A stretch of 36,483 nt of DNA from Clostridiales bacterium. GTDB lineage: Bacteria; Bacillota; Clostridia; Lachnospirales; Lachnospiraceae. Each line of letters starts with the position of its first letter. Position 1 is the first letter of the stretch. Shown here in pieces: positions 15,973 through 22,876 of the stretch. Below the pieces are notes generated by a model that saw only the letters and a list, made by a program, of their open reading frames with translations, was not told where the DNA came from and searched no databases. A program made the translations under genes and the position numbers. The stretch covers positions 1-36,483 of the forward strand of contig JAQXPY010000176.1 of NCBI GenBank assembly GCA_029100885.1. The letters run 5' to 3'.

Positions 15973-16001
15973 TTGAAAAGCACTTGTTTTAATTATATAC
16001 T
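15973..16001 (+). promoter_or_regulatory. Promoter of the antitoxin gene
   Basis: TTGAAA (15973-15978) and TATACT (15996-16001) are separated by 17 bp, and the start codon lies 23 bp beyond. This gives the antitoxin-toxin pair its own transcription unit. Confidence 0.65.
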
Positions 16002-16024
16002 CGAGGCGAAAGAAGGTGATAGTT

Positions 16025-16291
16025 ATGGCATCGACGACGGAAATGACCAACTTTACTTTTAAGATGGACAAGACAACAAGACAGCAGTACAACAACCTGT
16101 GCGATAAACTGGGGTTGACAATGTCTGCGGCTACACTGGCGCTTGTTAAACAGGCTATTCGTACACAGAGCATGAGCTTTTCATTAAGAGACGAAAATGG
16201 ATTTCTGCCTGAAGAAGCCTCTGAACTTCGTCGGAGAGCAATTGATGTAAAGAGGGATAATGTAATCTGCCATGATCTTCTGGAGGATTGA
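16025..16291 (+). CDS. RelB/DinJ-family antitoxin
   Basis: The 88-residue protein has the RelB/DinJ layout: an N-terminal ribbon-helix-helix region (TNFTFKMDKTTRQQYNNLCDK, then LGLTMSAATLALVKQAI, about 7-45) that dimerises and binds operator DNA, and a charged C-terminal tail (about 55-88) that in intact systems wraps the toxin. The ATG at 16025 is chosen over a GTG nine bases earlier because AGAAGG sits 8 bases before it. In type II systems the antitoxin neutralises the partner nuclease and represses its own promoter. Here the partner gene, 3 bp downstream, is truncated, so this is an orphan that may still act as a repressor or cross-neutralise a toxin elsewhere. Confidence 0.85.
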   Translation: MASTTEMTNFTFKMDKTTRQQYNNLCDKLGLTMSAATLALVKQAIRTQSMSFSLRDENGFLPEEASELRRRAIDVKRDNVICHDLLED

Positions 16292-16294
16292 CAT

Positions 16295-16408
16295 ATGCGT
16301 AATCTATATTGGCAGGCTGATGCCTGGCAGGAATATGTCGATCTGCAGTCTGACAAGGCTATGATCAAAAAGATTAACAATCTTCTCAAAGACATTATGA
16401 GAATCTGA
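16295..16408 (+). pseudogene. Truncated YoeB/Txe-like toxin
   Basis: This reading frame has 37 codons, preceded by TGGAGG at good distance. The peptide, which includes NLYWQADAWQEYVDL and KKINNLLKDIMR, matches the N-terminal third of YoeB/Txe mRNA interferases (normally about 84-90 residues). The rest of the family sequence, including the GKPEPL segment and the catalytic Arg/His/Tyr region, is missing in all three forward frames. The loss is therefore a deletion or replacement near 16402, not a simple frameshift. The product should be inactive as a nuclease. Confidence 0.75.
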
Positions 16409-16504
16409 CTGCTGCCGGGAGCCGCAACAGTTCAGACGGCTCTGTCAGCTCGGAAACCGTATCCCCGGAGCCTGTGCAAAACTTTATGCATGACGACAGT
16501 GCGA

Positions 16505-16533
16505 TTGACAAAGAGGATCGATTGGAGTAGAAT
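16505..16533 (+). promoter_or_regulatory. Consensus promoter upstream of the CoA-transferase leader
   Basis: TTGACA (16505-16510), a 17-bp spacer and TAGAAT (16528-16533) form a near-consensus sigma-A promoter. Transcription would start near 16540, only about 10 nt before a terminator-like hairpin. Confidence 0.7.
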
Positions 16534-16549
16534 TTTCTGCGATATAGAC

Positions 16550-16606
16550 AAGGATGTTTATGTTCAGGGGATATCCCTGTATTAAGGCATCCTTTCTTTT
16601 ATTTTT
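16550..16606 (+). terminator. Compound terminator hairpin close behind a promoter (attenuator or sRNA end)
   Basis: AAGGATG (16550-16556) pairs with CATCCTT (16588-16594), and inside it CAGGG (16565-16569) pairs with CCCTG (16575-16579). A T-rich run (TCTTTTATTTTT) follows. It could terminate read-through from the toxin-antitoxin unit, attenuate transcription into the CoA transferase, or end a short RNA of about 65 nt. The stretch 16607-16792 before the gene shows no other structure I can support. Confidence 0.65.
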
Positions 16607-16792
16607 CAGAGTATCTCTGTATGCCTGTGACCTGATCGCAAGCTGTACCTTGCATATGTAAGGGTTCATCGATCAGTATTAAAACAGCGAAACATGCAGA
16701 GCAGCCGGATAGTAAGTCAATGGCTGATCAAAGCAGACAGCAGGGAAGAACATCAAAAAATGTCATACAGGACATAAGGAGGATATTTAGAA

Positions 16793-17989
16793 ATGAGCGC
16801 AAACAAGGGACCTCTGTCAGGCATCCGCGTACTGGATCTTGGAAGACATGTATCATGCCCGATCTGTGCACAGACACTCGGTGATCTCGGAGCAGAGGTC
16901 ATCAAGCTTGAGAAGACAGGCTGGGGAGACGATACCCGCCACAGCGGAAAATTCCTCGGCGAGCAGAGCATGTACTTCTGGTCAAACAACCGCAACAAGA
17001 AGAGCGTATCCGTAAACTTCCGTACAGATGAGGGAAAGCAGCTGCTTCATGATCTTATCGAGAAGTCGGATATCATCCTCGAGAACTTCCGTCCGGGCAC
17101 AATGGAGAAGATGGGCTTCGGCTGGGAGAAGGTACATGAGATCAACCCAAGGATCATCATGGGCTCCATCAGCGGCTACGGAGCAGGCAGCCCTTATCAG
17201 AACAGACCGGGCTTTGACTCAATGATCTCCGCACAGTCGGGAATCATGGATATCAACAAGTCTGAATCGGACGGACCTAAGATCACCGGAGGAATCTGGT
17301 TCATCGATATCCTTGCGGGCATGTGGACAACTATCGGAGTGCTTTCAGCGCTTCACCGCCGTGAGACAACAGGCGTCGGAGAGTATATCGATACAGCCAT
17401 GTACGACAGCGCGCTGTTCGTAATGAACCAGCTGCTGCCATACGCAGAGAAGACAGGAGAGATATCACGCTCAAGCCTTAAGAACGCATATGACTGTCCT
17501 GCAGGCCGTTACAGATCAAAGGACGGTTATGTTATCTGTCTTGCTGGAAGCGACGGACTGTTCCAGAGACTTCTTTCTATCACAGACGATCCGTTCCTGC
17601 ATGATCCGAAGTTTGCGGATCATGACACAAGACTTCTTCCTGAGTATTATGACGCCATCAATGAGCATGTAGAGCAGCTTATGATGACAAAGACAGGAGA
17701 CGAGTGGGATGAGATCTTTGACAAGACAGGAATCACAGGAGGCAAGATCAAGGACCTCAATGATGTGCTGAAGGATCCTGCATCACACTCAAGAAACGCA
17801 ACAGTAAAGCTGGAGGTACCGGGCTTCGGACCTGTATCCTTCTCAGGCTTCCCGATCAACATGTCGGGAGAGGAGTTCGGCTTCACACCTGCACCTGCAC
17901 AGGTCGGACAGGACACCGACGAGGTGCTCAGCACAGTTCTTGGCAGAACAGCTGAGGAGATCGCAGCTTACAAGGCTTCAGGCAATTGA
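16793..17989 (+). CDS. Class III CoA transferase (CaiB/BaiF/formyl-CoA transferase family)
   Basis: Class III transferases move CoA between carboxylic acids through an aspartyl-CoA intermediate. The 398 residues show the family pattern: GPLSGIRVLDLGRHVSCPICAQTLGDLGAEVIKLE split across 6-40, NRNKKSVSVN at 66-75, ENFRPGTMEKMGFGW at 97-111, RPGFD at 138-142 and GGIWFIDILAG at 166-176, where Asp172 is the expected catalytic aspartate. AAGGAGG precedes the ATG. Asn, Ile and Phe codons are almost all the C-ending forms, marking a highly expressed gene. Neighbours are a sugar-acid catabolic operon and a defective toxin-antitoxin locus. The acyl donor and acceptor cannot be inferred. Confidence 0.9.
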   Translation: MSANKGPLSGIRVLDLGRHVSCPICAQTLGDLGAEVIKLEKTGWGDDTRHSGKFLGEQSMYFWSNNRNKKSVSVNFRTDEGKQLLHDLIEKSDIILENFRPGTMEKMGFGWEKVHEINPRIIMGSISGYGAGSPYQNRPGFDSMISAQSGIMDINKSESDGPKITGGIWFIDILAGMWTTIGVLSALHRRETTGVGEYIDTAMYDSALFVMNQLLPYAEKTGEISRSSLKNAYDCPAGRYRSKDGYVICLAGSDGLFQRLLSITDDPFLHDPKFADHDTRLLPEYYDAINEHVEQLMMTKTGDEWDEIFDKTGITGGKIKDLNDVLKDPASHSRNATVKLEVPGFGPVSFSGFPINMSGEEFGFTPAPAQVGQDTDEVLSTVLGRTAEEIAAYKASGN

Positions 17990-18084
17990 TCCGTGCTGAC
18001 CGTTGTTCAGGCATAAGGCTTCGCAGCGACTCTGCCGGGTGCCGGACAGCGAAAGATCATCAATAATAAATACCTCAATAAATG

Positions 18085-18121
18085 AACAGGCTGTATGCGG
18101 TTTTGCCGTGTACAGCCTGTT
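18085..18121. terminator. Long hairpin between the CoA transferase and the convergent GT8 gene
   Basis: AACAGGCTGTA (18085-18095) pairs perfectly with TACAGCCTGTT (18111-18121), and the loop itself contains a CGG/CCG stem around TTTT. It lies between convergent genes and is probably a bidirectional terminator, although T-runs on either side are weak. Confidence 0.55.
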
Positions 18122-18127
18122 CAGCGT

Positions 18128-18223
18128 TTATTCTTCGAAGCGCTTATCCTTCAAGCGTCTGTCCTTCGAAGCGCCTGTCCTTCAAAGAATCTGTTCTTTC
18201 AAGAATTTATCCTTTTAAGCAAC
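18128..18223. repeat. Six tandem copies of a 15-16-bp unit
   Basis: The unit is roughly TGTCCTTCGAAGCGCC, repeated about six times with increasing divergence toward the right (units begin near 18128, 18144, 18159, 18175, 18191 and 18207). The period is not a multiple of three in register with any gene and it lies just beyond the 3' end of the GT8 gene. On the minus strand it would form part of that gene's 3' untranslated region. Confidence 0.7.
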
Positions 18224-18238
18224 TTTTCTTTTATGCGC

Positions 18239-19420
18239 TTACTGCCGGGAAAGCCTGCGTTTGAGTTCTGCTTCGGCATTGTCATAGAATATTCCGAGCT
18301 TTCCTATGTATCCCGGCTTCCATGGCTTGTTTCTTCCGCAGTAGTGAATTATTACAGAATGCTTCCTGACCCAGTCCACATCCAGCCATGTCTTTGCCTC
18401 AATATGAAGCGCAAACAGTCTCTCGGTCATATTGTATCTGTAAGAGTCTATCAGCTTGATATCCGGACCGTAAAGCGCGCTGATGATATCCTGATCGGGA
18501 AGAATGAGACGATTTCTGTTCTCCTCTATGTATCTGAATACTCTGTCTCTGTCCTGACGTTCCCTCAGCGCTTTAAGATTCATAAGCATCACGCCTGAAT
18601 TGATATACGGAGTGCGTTCGTTTGAAGCATTAAGCCGTACGGAATTGATAAGAGTCATGAAGTTTCCCACATGGGATGCAGCAGCAAAAAGTGCTCCGTC
18701 AAAGGGCGTTTCATAAAGCCCCGAGATACTGCCGTTTACAACAAGGTCCGGGTCGAGGTAAAGTATCCTGTCTAAACTTTCCGGAAGATACTTTGCGGCA
18801 AAAATACGGTAATACATCTCTGAAGGGTACCGGTCGGTGGTAGGTGCATCCGAAAAATCATTCTTGTCTATCCTTACGGAATGAACGGTGCCATGATCAC
18901 CCAGAACCGCTCCTGCCTGTGCCAGCTCCTCCTCGGAAAGAGATGAATGCACCACATACAGCCGGATAAGCATATCCGGGTTGCTCTGTACCAGCGAGGT
19001 AAGCATGACGCAAAGCTGATGCAGATAGCCGCTGTTAAGCGTGACCATAATGTTGGCGCTTTTGTTCCGCTTCGAGCCTCCGATCTCCAAAAGGCGATCC
19101 AGAAGCTCGGCAAGCTGCCGTATACCGCGGCATTCCGGATTCAGGCTTATCATAGATTCACTTCCCAGATAACACTGCTTAATGATTCCGGCTCTTGTCA
19201 TTGAGTCCAGGTATCCTGATATACGGTTGGGACTGATGCCGGTATTGTCGGAAATGAATGATCTGGAGAGTTCATCCGGCTCATTGTCCGCAAGGAGTCT
19301 GAGTATATCGATCGATTCCCTGCTTCCCAGCGCGGAGGCTGTCCTTCCGATCTGAAGCTCCTCGACTATTTCCTCTCTTATTTCATCGTTTATCACATTG
19401 TTTATTCTATTATTGTTCAT
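18239..19420 (-). CDS. GT8-family glycosyltransferase with N-terminal winged-helix-like region
   Basis: The C-terminal part (about 125-385 of 393) is a glycosyltransferase family 8 catalytic domain. It has NIMVTLNSGYLHQLCVMLTSL at the start of the Rossmann core, the metal-binding DxD as DPD (223-225), INSGVMLMNL (273-282), PDQDIISALYG (308-318) and the HYCGRNKPW motif (359-367). GT8 enzymes transfer glucose or galactose from UDP-sugars. The first 120 residues are not part of a normal GT8. Residues 35-95 look like a winged helix-turn-helix, with SIDILRLLADN, ISDNTGISPNRISGYLDSM as the recognition helix, and AGIIKQ leading into a wing. No signal peptide or membrane segment is present. It may be a sensor or regulator fused to an enzyme, or the helices may serve protein binding. 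Confidence 0.82.
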   Translation of the reverse strand: MNNNRINNVINDEIREEIVEELQIGRTASALGSRESIDILRLLADNEPDELSRSFISDNTGISPNRISGYLDSMTRAGIIKQCYLGSESMISLNPECRGIRQLAELLDRLLEIGGSKRNKSANIMVTLNSGYLHQLCVMLTSLVQSNPDMLIRLYVVHSSLSEEELAQAGAVLGDHGTVHSVRIDKNDFSDAPTTDRYPSEMYYRIFAAKYLPESLDRILYLDPDLVVNGSISGLYETPFDGALFAAASHVGNFMTLINSVRLNASNERTPYINSGVMLMNLKALRERQDRDRVFRYIEENRNRLILPDQDIISALYGPDIKLIDSYRYNMTERLFALHIEAKTWLDVDWVRKHSVIIHYCGRNKPWKPGYIGKLGIFYDNAEAELKRRLSRQ

Positions 19421-19451
19421 AGAGCTCCCTCACAGTGCTGTGAAATCAGTG

Positions 19452-19503
19452 TGTATGTCTTTTTAGGTATTGTTTGGTATATGTCTTTTCAGGTATTGTT
19501 TGG
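19452..19503. repeat. Two tandem 26-bp copies upstream of the GT8 gene
   Basis: Copies at 19452-19477 and 19478-19503 differ at only three positions (core ATGTCTTTT, then AGGTATTGTTTGG). A partial third copy (TGTATGTATTATG) follows. They lie 32-83 bp upstream of the GT8 start on its minus strand, so they are in its promoter or leader. The remaining 19504-19822 gap holds a possible minus-strand TATAAT (19528-19533) and a possible plus-strand TATAAT (19789-19794) for dapF, both without a good -35. Confidence 0.75.
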
Positions 19504-19822
19504 TGTATGTATTATGCAGTTTTGTTTATTATAATTACCTGAAGGATAGCATGAAAAGATGTTAATACAATGTATGCAAACTGAAAAAAGTATAAAAATT
19601 TGTGAAATTATTTATAAAGAACAAGTCTGACATCTTGTTATTTAGGGGCTGAACCAGTATTCTCTTGGTATGAGATGCACAAAACATCAAAATCGAACTG
19701 AAGCACAGCATCAGAATCAGTCTGTACAAAAAAGGAGGAAAGAGCTGGGAAAAGCACGGCAGCTTTCATATCTGACAGTATTTCAATGTATAATAATGTC
19801 AGACAGCTTATGATAAAAGAAT

Positions 19823-20719
19823 ATGAAATTCTGGAAGATGAACGGAGCAGGAAACGATTTTATTATTATCAATAATCTGATAGAGAAGATACCTGCCGAC
19901 AGGCTCCCTGTGATAGCAAAAACACTCTGTGAGCGCCATATGTCGATAGGAGCCGACGGCTTTATGGCAGTGGGCGAGCCGACGGAGGGAAGCGGAGCCG
20001 ATTGCCGCATGCTGTTTTTTAATTCCGACGGAAGCATAGGAGAGATGTGCGGAAACGGAGCCAGATGCATTTCCCGCTATTGTCTTGAAAACGGGATAGG
20101 TCATGACGGGCTGGTGACGCTTGAGACGACTGCAGGAATCGTAACAGGAAAAAGGATCACAGAGAGACTGTTCAGGATCCGTCTTAACGATCCGAGCATT
20201 ATTGAAACAGAAAAGCTTCTGAGTGTTGACGGAAAGGATATCAGGTGCTCCTATGTGGTTCTTGGGGATCCGGGCATTCCTCATCTGGCTGTTAACTATA
20301 CAGAGGAGCTGCGTGATCTGTGCGGCGGAGCCGATCACCTGATGGATGCCGACCGCAGCATACTGTTTGATATAGGCAGAAAGCTTCGTTTCCATGAGGC
20401 TTTGCCAAAGGGAGCAAATGTCAATTTTTATGAGCTCACAGGGGAAAATGAACTGGATGAGCTGACGTATGAGAGGGGTGTGGAGGACTTTACCTATGCC
20501 TGCGGTACGGGAACCGGGGCTGTGGTCGCTGCCCTTACTCTTACTGACAGAGTGAACGGAGATAATGTCAGAGTCAATGTTACCGGCGGCACACTGTATA
20601 TCGATGTGGAAGAGATCGACGAGGAAAATGCTTCCGTTTCCGTTCACGGTCTGTTCCTTACAGGACCTACAAATATAGTCTGCAAGGGTGAAGTAACGGA
20701 TGAGGATCTGGTTCTGTAA
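19823..20719 (+). CDS. dapF: Diaminopimelate epimerase
   Basis: DapF interconverts LL- and meso-diaminopimelate for lysine and peptidoglycan synthesis, without a cofactor, using two cysteines. The 298 residues include KMNGAGNDF at 5-13, MCGNGARC (about 74-81) with the first catalytic Cys, and FTYACGTGTGAVVAA (about 226-240) with the second. GANVNFYEL, near 196-204, is also typical. The length is normal to slightly long; the family is usually 270-290. The ribosome-binding site is weak (GATAAAAGA), so initiation may be inefficient or depend on other features. It stands alone, divergent from the GT8 gene and convergent with the cyclophilin. A tandem duplication covers its last codons. Confidence 0.96.
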   Translation: MKFWKMNGAGNDFIIINNLIEKIPADRLPVIAKTLCERHMSIGADGFMAVGEPTEGSGADCRMLFFNSDGSIGEMCGNGARCISRYCLENGIGHDGLVTLETTAGIVTGKRITERLFRIRLNDPSIIETEKLLSVDGKDIRCSYVVLGDPGIPHLAVNYTEELRDLCGGADHLMDADRSILFDIGRKLRFHEALPKGANVNFYELTGENELDELTYERGVEDFTYACGTGTGAVVAALTLTDRVNGDNVRVNVTGGTLYIDVEEIDEENASVSVHGLFLTGPTNIVCKGEVTDEDLVL

Positions 20720-20770
20720 GCTGTCCGGGTCGCAGGATGAGCTGGTTCTGTGAGCTGTCCGAGCCGCATG
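20699..20770. repeat. Tandem duplication of the dapF 3' end
   Basis: The last 21 bases of dapF plus 16 bases beyond (20699-20735) are repeated, with small differences, at 20736-20770. Both copies contain CTGGTTCTGT followed by AGCTGTCC. The second copy lies entirely in the 3' untranslated region and keeps an in-frame-looking TGA in place of TAA. Confidence 0.75.
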
Positions 20771-20834
20771 GCAAATCGTTTTTGTGAATCGACAGGATCA
20801 TTTAAACAGAAAATAATCAGGAACATAAACAGAA

Positions 20835-20878
20835 AATAACAGGAGGGTCGTCGTTTGTGACGATCCTCCTTTGTTATT
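20835..20878. terminator. Bidirectional terminator between dapF and the cyclophilin gene
   Basis: GGAGGGTCGTC (20842-20852) pairs with GACGATCCTCC (20859-20869) around a 6-nt loop, flanked by A-rich and T-rich arms that extend the pairing. It works in either direction and lies between two convergent genes. Confidence 0.9.
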
Positions 20879-20914
20879 ATTCATATTCCGGCGCATGCCT
20901 GATCCCGATCAGGA

Positions 20915-21400
20915 TCACTCCTCAATGATCATTGACTTTATGACCTGATCCTCATAAGGTCTGTCACTGCGGTCTGTCTTTGTTTCAGCGATCTTATCGA
21001 CAGCCTCTATTCCTTCGATCACCTTTCCGAAAGCGGCATACTGTCCGTCAAGATGCGGAGCGTTCTGGTGCATGATAAAGAACTGGCTTCCTGCAGAATC
21101 CGGTCTCATGGATCTTGCCATTGAGATGACGCCGCGCTCATGCTTCAGATCGTTGTTTACACCGTTCATGGCAAACTCACCCTTGATCTGATATCCCGGG
21201 CCTCCCATGCCTGTTCCTTCCGGATCTCCGCCCTGAATCATAAAGCCTCTGATCACCCTGTGGAAGATAAGACCGTCGTAAAAGCCCTTCTTAACAAGTG
21301 AAACAAAGTTGTCTACAGTGATCGGAGCCTTGTCCGGATAGAGCTCGAGTCTTATCACGGAGCCGTCGTTCATCGTCATTTTTACTATTGGGTTGCTCAT
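20915..21400 (-). CDS. Cyclophilin-type peptidyl-prolyl cis-trans isomerase
   Basis: The 161-residue protein is a single cyclophilin domain that speeds proline isomerisation during folding. It has no signal peptide or lipobox, so it is cytoplasmic. Motifs are APITVDNFVSLVKKGFYDG, then FHRVIRGFMIQGGDP (about 46-60) with the catalytic Arg, GVISMARSMRPDSAGSQFFI split near 91-110, and LDGQYAAFGKVIEG (about 118-131). The Trp or His seen at the drug-binding position of some cyclophilins is replaced within LDGQY, as in many bacterial forms. An AGGAGG sequence lies before the start. It may be co-transcribed with the hydroxyacid dehydrogenase 44 bp upstream. Confidence 0.95.
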   Translation of the reverse strand: MSNPIVKMTMNDGSVIRLELYPDKAPITVDNFVSLVKKGFYDGLIFHRVIRGFMIQGGDPEGTGMGGPGYQIKGEFAMNGVNNDLKHERGVISMARSMRPDSAGSQFFIMHQNAPHLDGQYAAFGKVIEGIEAVDKIAETKTDRSDRPYEDQVIKSMIIEE

Positions 21401-21444
21401 ATTTATAATCCTCCTGTTGTGTCGGTGCGTTGAGATAACCGGAA

Positions 21445-22398
21445 TTATCTCTTTCTGTTGATAAGCGGCTCGCCCGCAAGGTAATGCTTAAGATTTTCAA
21501 GTGCGATAGCCGCGACCTTGCTGAGTGTTGAATCCAGATGATCTCCTCCTGCGGAATGCGGTGTGATAGAGAGTCTTGGCTGCTTCCAGAGAGGATGCTC
21601 CTGAGGAAGCGGTTCCGGATCCACTGTATCAATGCCGGCTCCGAAGAGATGACCCTCCTCCAGAGCTCTGTACAGTCCCATGGTGTCAACTACAGGACCG
21701 CGTCCTGCGTTGAGAAATACTGCGTTCTGCTTCATTGACATAAAACGCTCGTAGCTGAAATATCCGATCATATCATCGGAATGAGGCAGAAGGGAACAAA
21801 CAACGTCGGCAGACTTTAAGAGTTCGTCAGCCTCATCCATACCGTGCATCTCATCGATACCGTCCGCAGGTCTGGACGGATCCCTTCGTATACCTATGGT
21901 ATGGGCTCCGAAGGCCTTGCAGTATCGTGCGAAGGTGGAGCCGAGATCTCCGGTTCCGAATATCAGAATATTCATCCCCTCAGGGCTGAGGGCATCACCC
22001 TGATCACGCCAGAGCGCGGCCCGCTGGTTGTCTCTGTACTGCGGCAGTCTCTTCATAATGCCGAGCATCTGTGCGAACACCTGCTCTGCAACGGATACAC
22101 CGTAGGCTCCGGTAGCCGAGGTGATGATAACATCCTCGCCCACCTTGCCCGGTTCAAGATAATTGTCTACACCCGAGGCTCTTGCCTGAAGCCACTTAAG
22201 CTTTTTTGCATATTTAAGCTCGCTTCTCTTTGGCTGTCCGATGATAACATCGGCATCGGCAAACAGCTCTCCACTGACGCTGGACACAAATTCACGCTTG
22301 CCGCTGTTGATAAAAACGATCTCGTTTTCTCCGGCAGCCTCACGAAATGCGGCCTTTTCTTCTTCATTTATTTCTAAAAGGCATACTATTTTCTGCAT
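21445..22398 (-). CDS. D-isomer-specific 2-hydroxyacid dehydrogenase
   Basis: The 317-residue protein has the two-domain NAD-dependent D-2-hydroxyacid dehydrogenase fold. The nucleotide site is ILIFGTGDLGSTFARY (about 146-161), followed by NAGRGPVVDTMGLYRALEEG (about 230-249), then DTVDPEPLPQEHPLWKQPRLSITPHSAG, which holds the conserved Glu and the catalytic His. It reduces 2-keto acids to D-2-hydroxy acids, or acts on a related substrate. The start at 22398 (MQKIVCLLEIN) is chosen because GGAGG lies 4 bases before it; a longer frame to 22437 has no such site. An upstream copy of the same ribosome-binding site and first codons exists at 22453-22488. Confidence 0.9.
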   Translation of the reverse strand: MQKIVCLLEINEEEKAAFREAAGENEIVFINSGKREFVSSVSGELFADADVIIGQPKRSELKYAKKLKWLQARASGVDNYLEPGKVGEDVIITSATGAYGVSVAEQVFAQMLGIMKRLPQYRDNQRAALWRDQGDALSPEGMNILIFGTGDLGSTFARYCKAFGAHTIGIRRDPSRPADGIDEMHGMDEADELLKSADVVCSLLPHSDDMIGYFSYERFMSMKQNAVFLNAGRGPVVDTMGLYRALEEGHLFGAGIDTVDPEPLPQEHPLWKQPRLSITPHSAGGDHLDSTLSKVAAIALENLKHYLAGEPLINRKR

Positions 22399-22452
22399 AT
22401 TACCTCCAAAATTTCTAAAAGGCATACTTGCTTTCACAGCATCTTCAATGTT

Positions 22453-22488
22453 TCAAAAAGGGGATACTGTTTTCTGCATATTACCTCC
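22453..22488 (-). promoter_or_regulatory. Duplicated ribosome-binding site and start, encoding an 8-aa mini-ORF
   Basis: On the minus strand the string GGAGGTAATATGCAGAAAA occurs here (ATG at 22479) and again at the real dehydrogenase start (22398). The upstream copy encodes MQKTVSPF and then a stop (22453-22479). A third partial copy, AGTATGCCTTTTAGAAAT, lies between them. The mini-ORF has an ideal ribosome-binding site and should be translated if it is on the transcript. It may be a leader peptide or simply the relic of a tandem duplication. Confidence 0.6.
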
Positions 22489-22548
22489 TGTACAGCTGAG
22501 GATATCATATCATATTTTTTTCATCGGGTGAATCCTTAAAGAAAAGCA

Positions 22549-22577
22549 TTGCAGTTTGAGAAAAAGAGTCGTACAAT
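22549..22577 (+). promoter_or_regulatory. Promoter of the thiamine-precursor operon
   Basis: TTGCAG (22549-22554) and TACAAT (22572-22577) are separated by 17 bp. They place the transcript start about 40 nt before the TPP riboswitch. Confidence 0.5.
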
Positions 22578-22622
22578 AAACGAACCGGGAAATTTACGGT
22601 AAGCACATATTCATAAGGATCA

Positions 22623-22712
22623 AGCCGGGGAGTTTCTGCAGAGAAGCTGAGAAAGGAATGATAGTCCTGACCCGTACACCTGATTTGGGTAATGCCAACG
22701 AAGGAAGTCTTT
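22623..22712 (+). promoter_or_regulatory. TPP riboswitch
   Basis: The sequence contains the thi-box elements in order: GGGGAGTTTC (from 22627), GCTGAGA (about 22646-22652), GACCC before ACCTGATTTGGGTAATGCCA (22678-22697) and ACGAAGGAAG. These match the thiamine pyrophosphate aptamer consensus CTGAGA...ACCTGATCTGGRTAATGCCAGCGNAGGGA with modest variation. It precedes thiD and an ABC importer and is followed directly by an intrinsic terminator, so TPP should shut the operon off by early termination. Confidence 0.93.
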
Positions 22713-22725
22713 TTAAGCAGCAGGC

Positions 22726-22755
22726 AAAGCACTTCGGCATTACGAAGTGCTTTTT
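22726..22755 (+). terminator. Riboswitch-controlled terminator
   Basis: AAAGCACTTCG (22726-22736) pairs perfectly with CGAAGTGCTTT (22743-22753) around a 6-nt loop, followed by a T-run. It lies 14 nt beyond the TPP aptamer and about 120 nt before thiD, as expected of the expression platform. Confidence 0.9.
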
Positions 22756-22876
22756 AATTGCACTGTTTACGGCAGCCGGATCGGCTGTCAAAGCGCAATG
22801 ATCATTAAGCGGTCGGTCGGGGGCACCACTTCGGATCGCTATATAAAAGCAATTGCTGGAAGAAAGGAGCAGAATA

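Noticed and set aside
18003-18264. Small plus-strand ORFs over the 16-bp repeat array
   Set aside because: The 15-16-bp period shifts frame at each unit, there is no ribosome-binding site, and the frames overlap the convergent GT8 gene.
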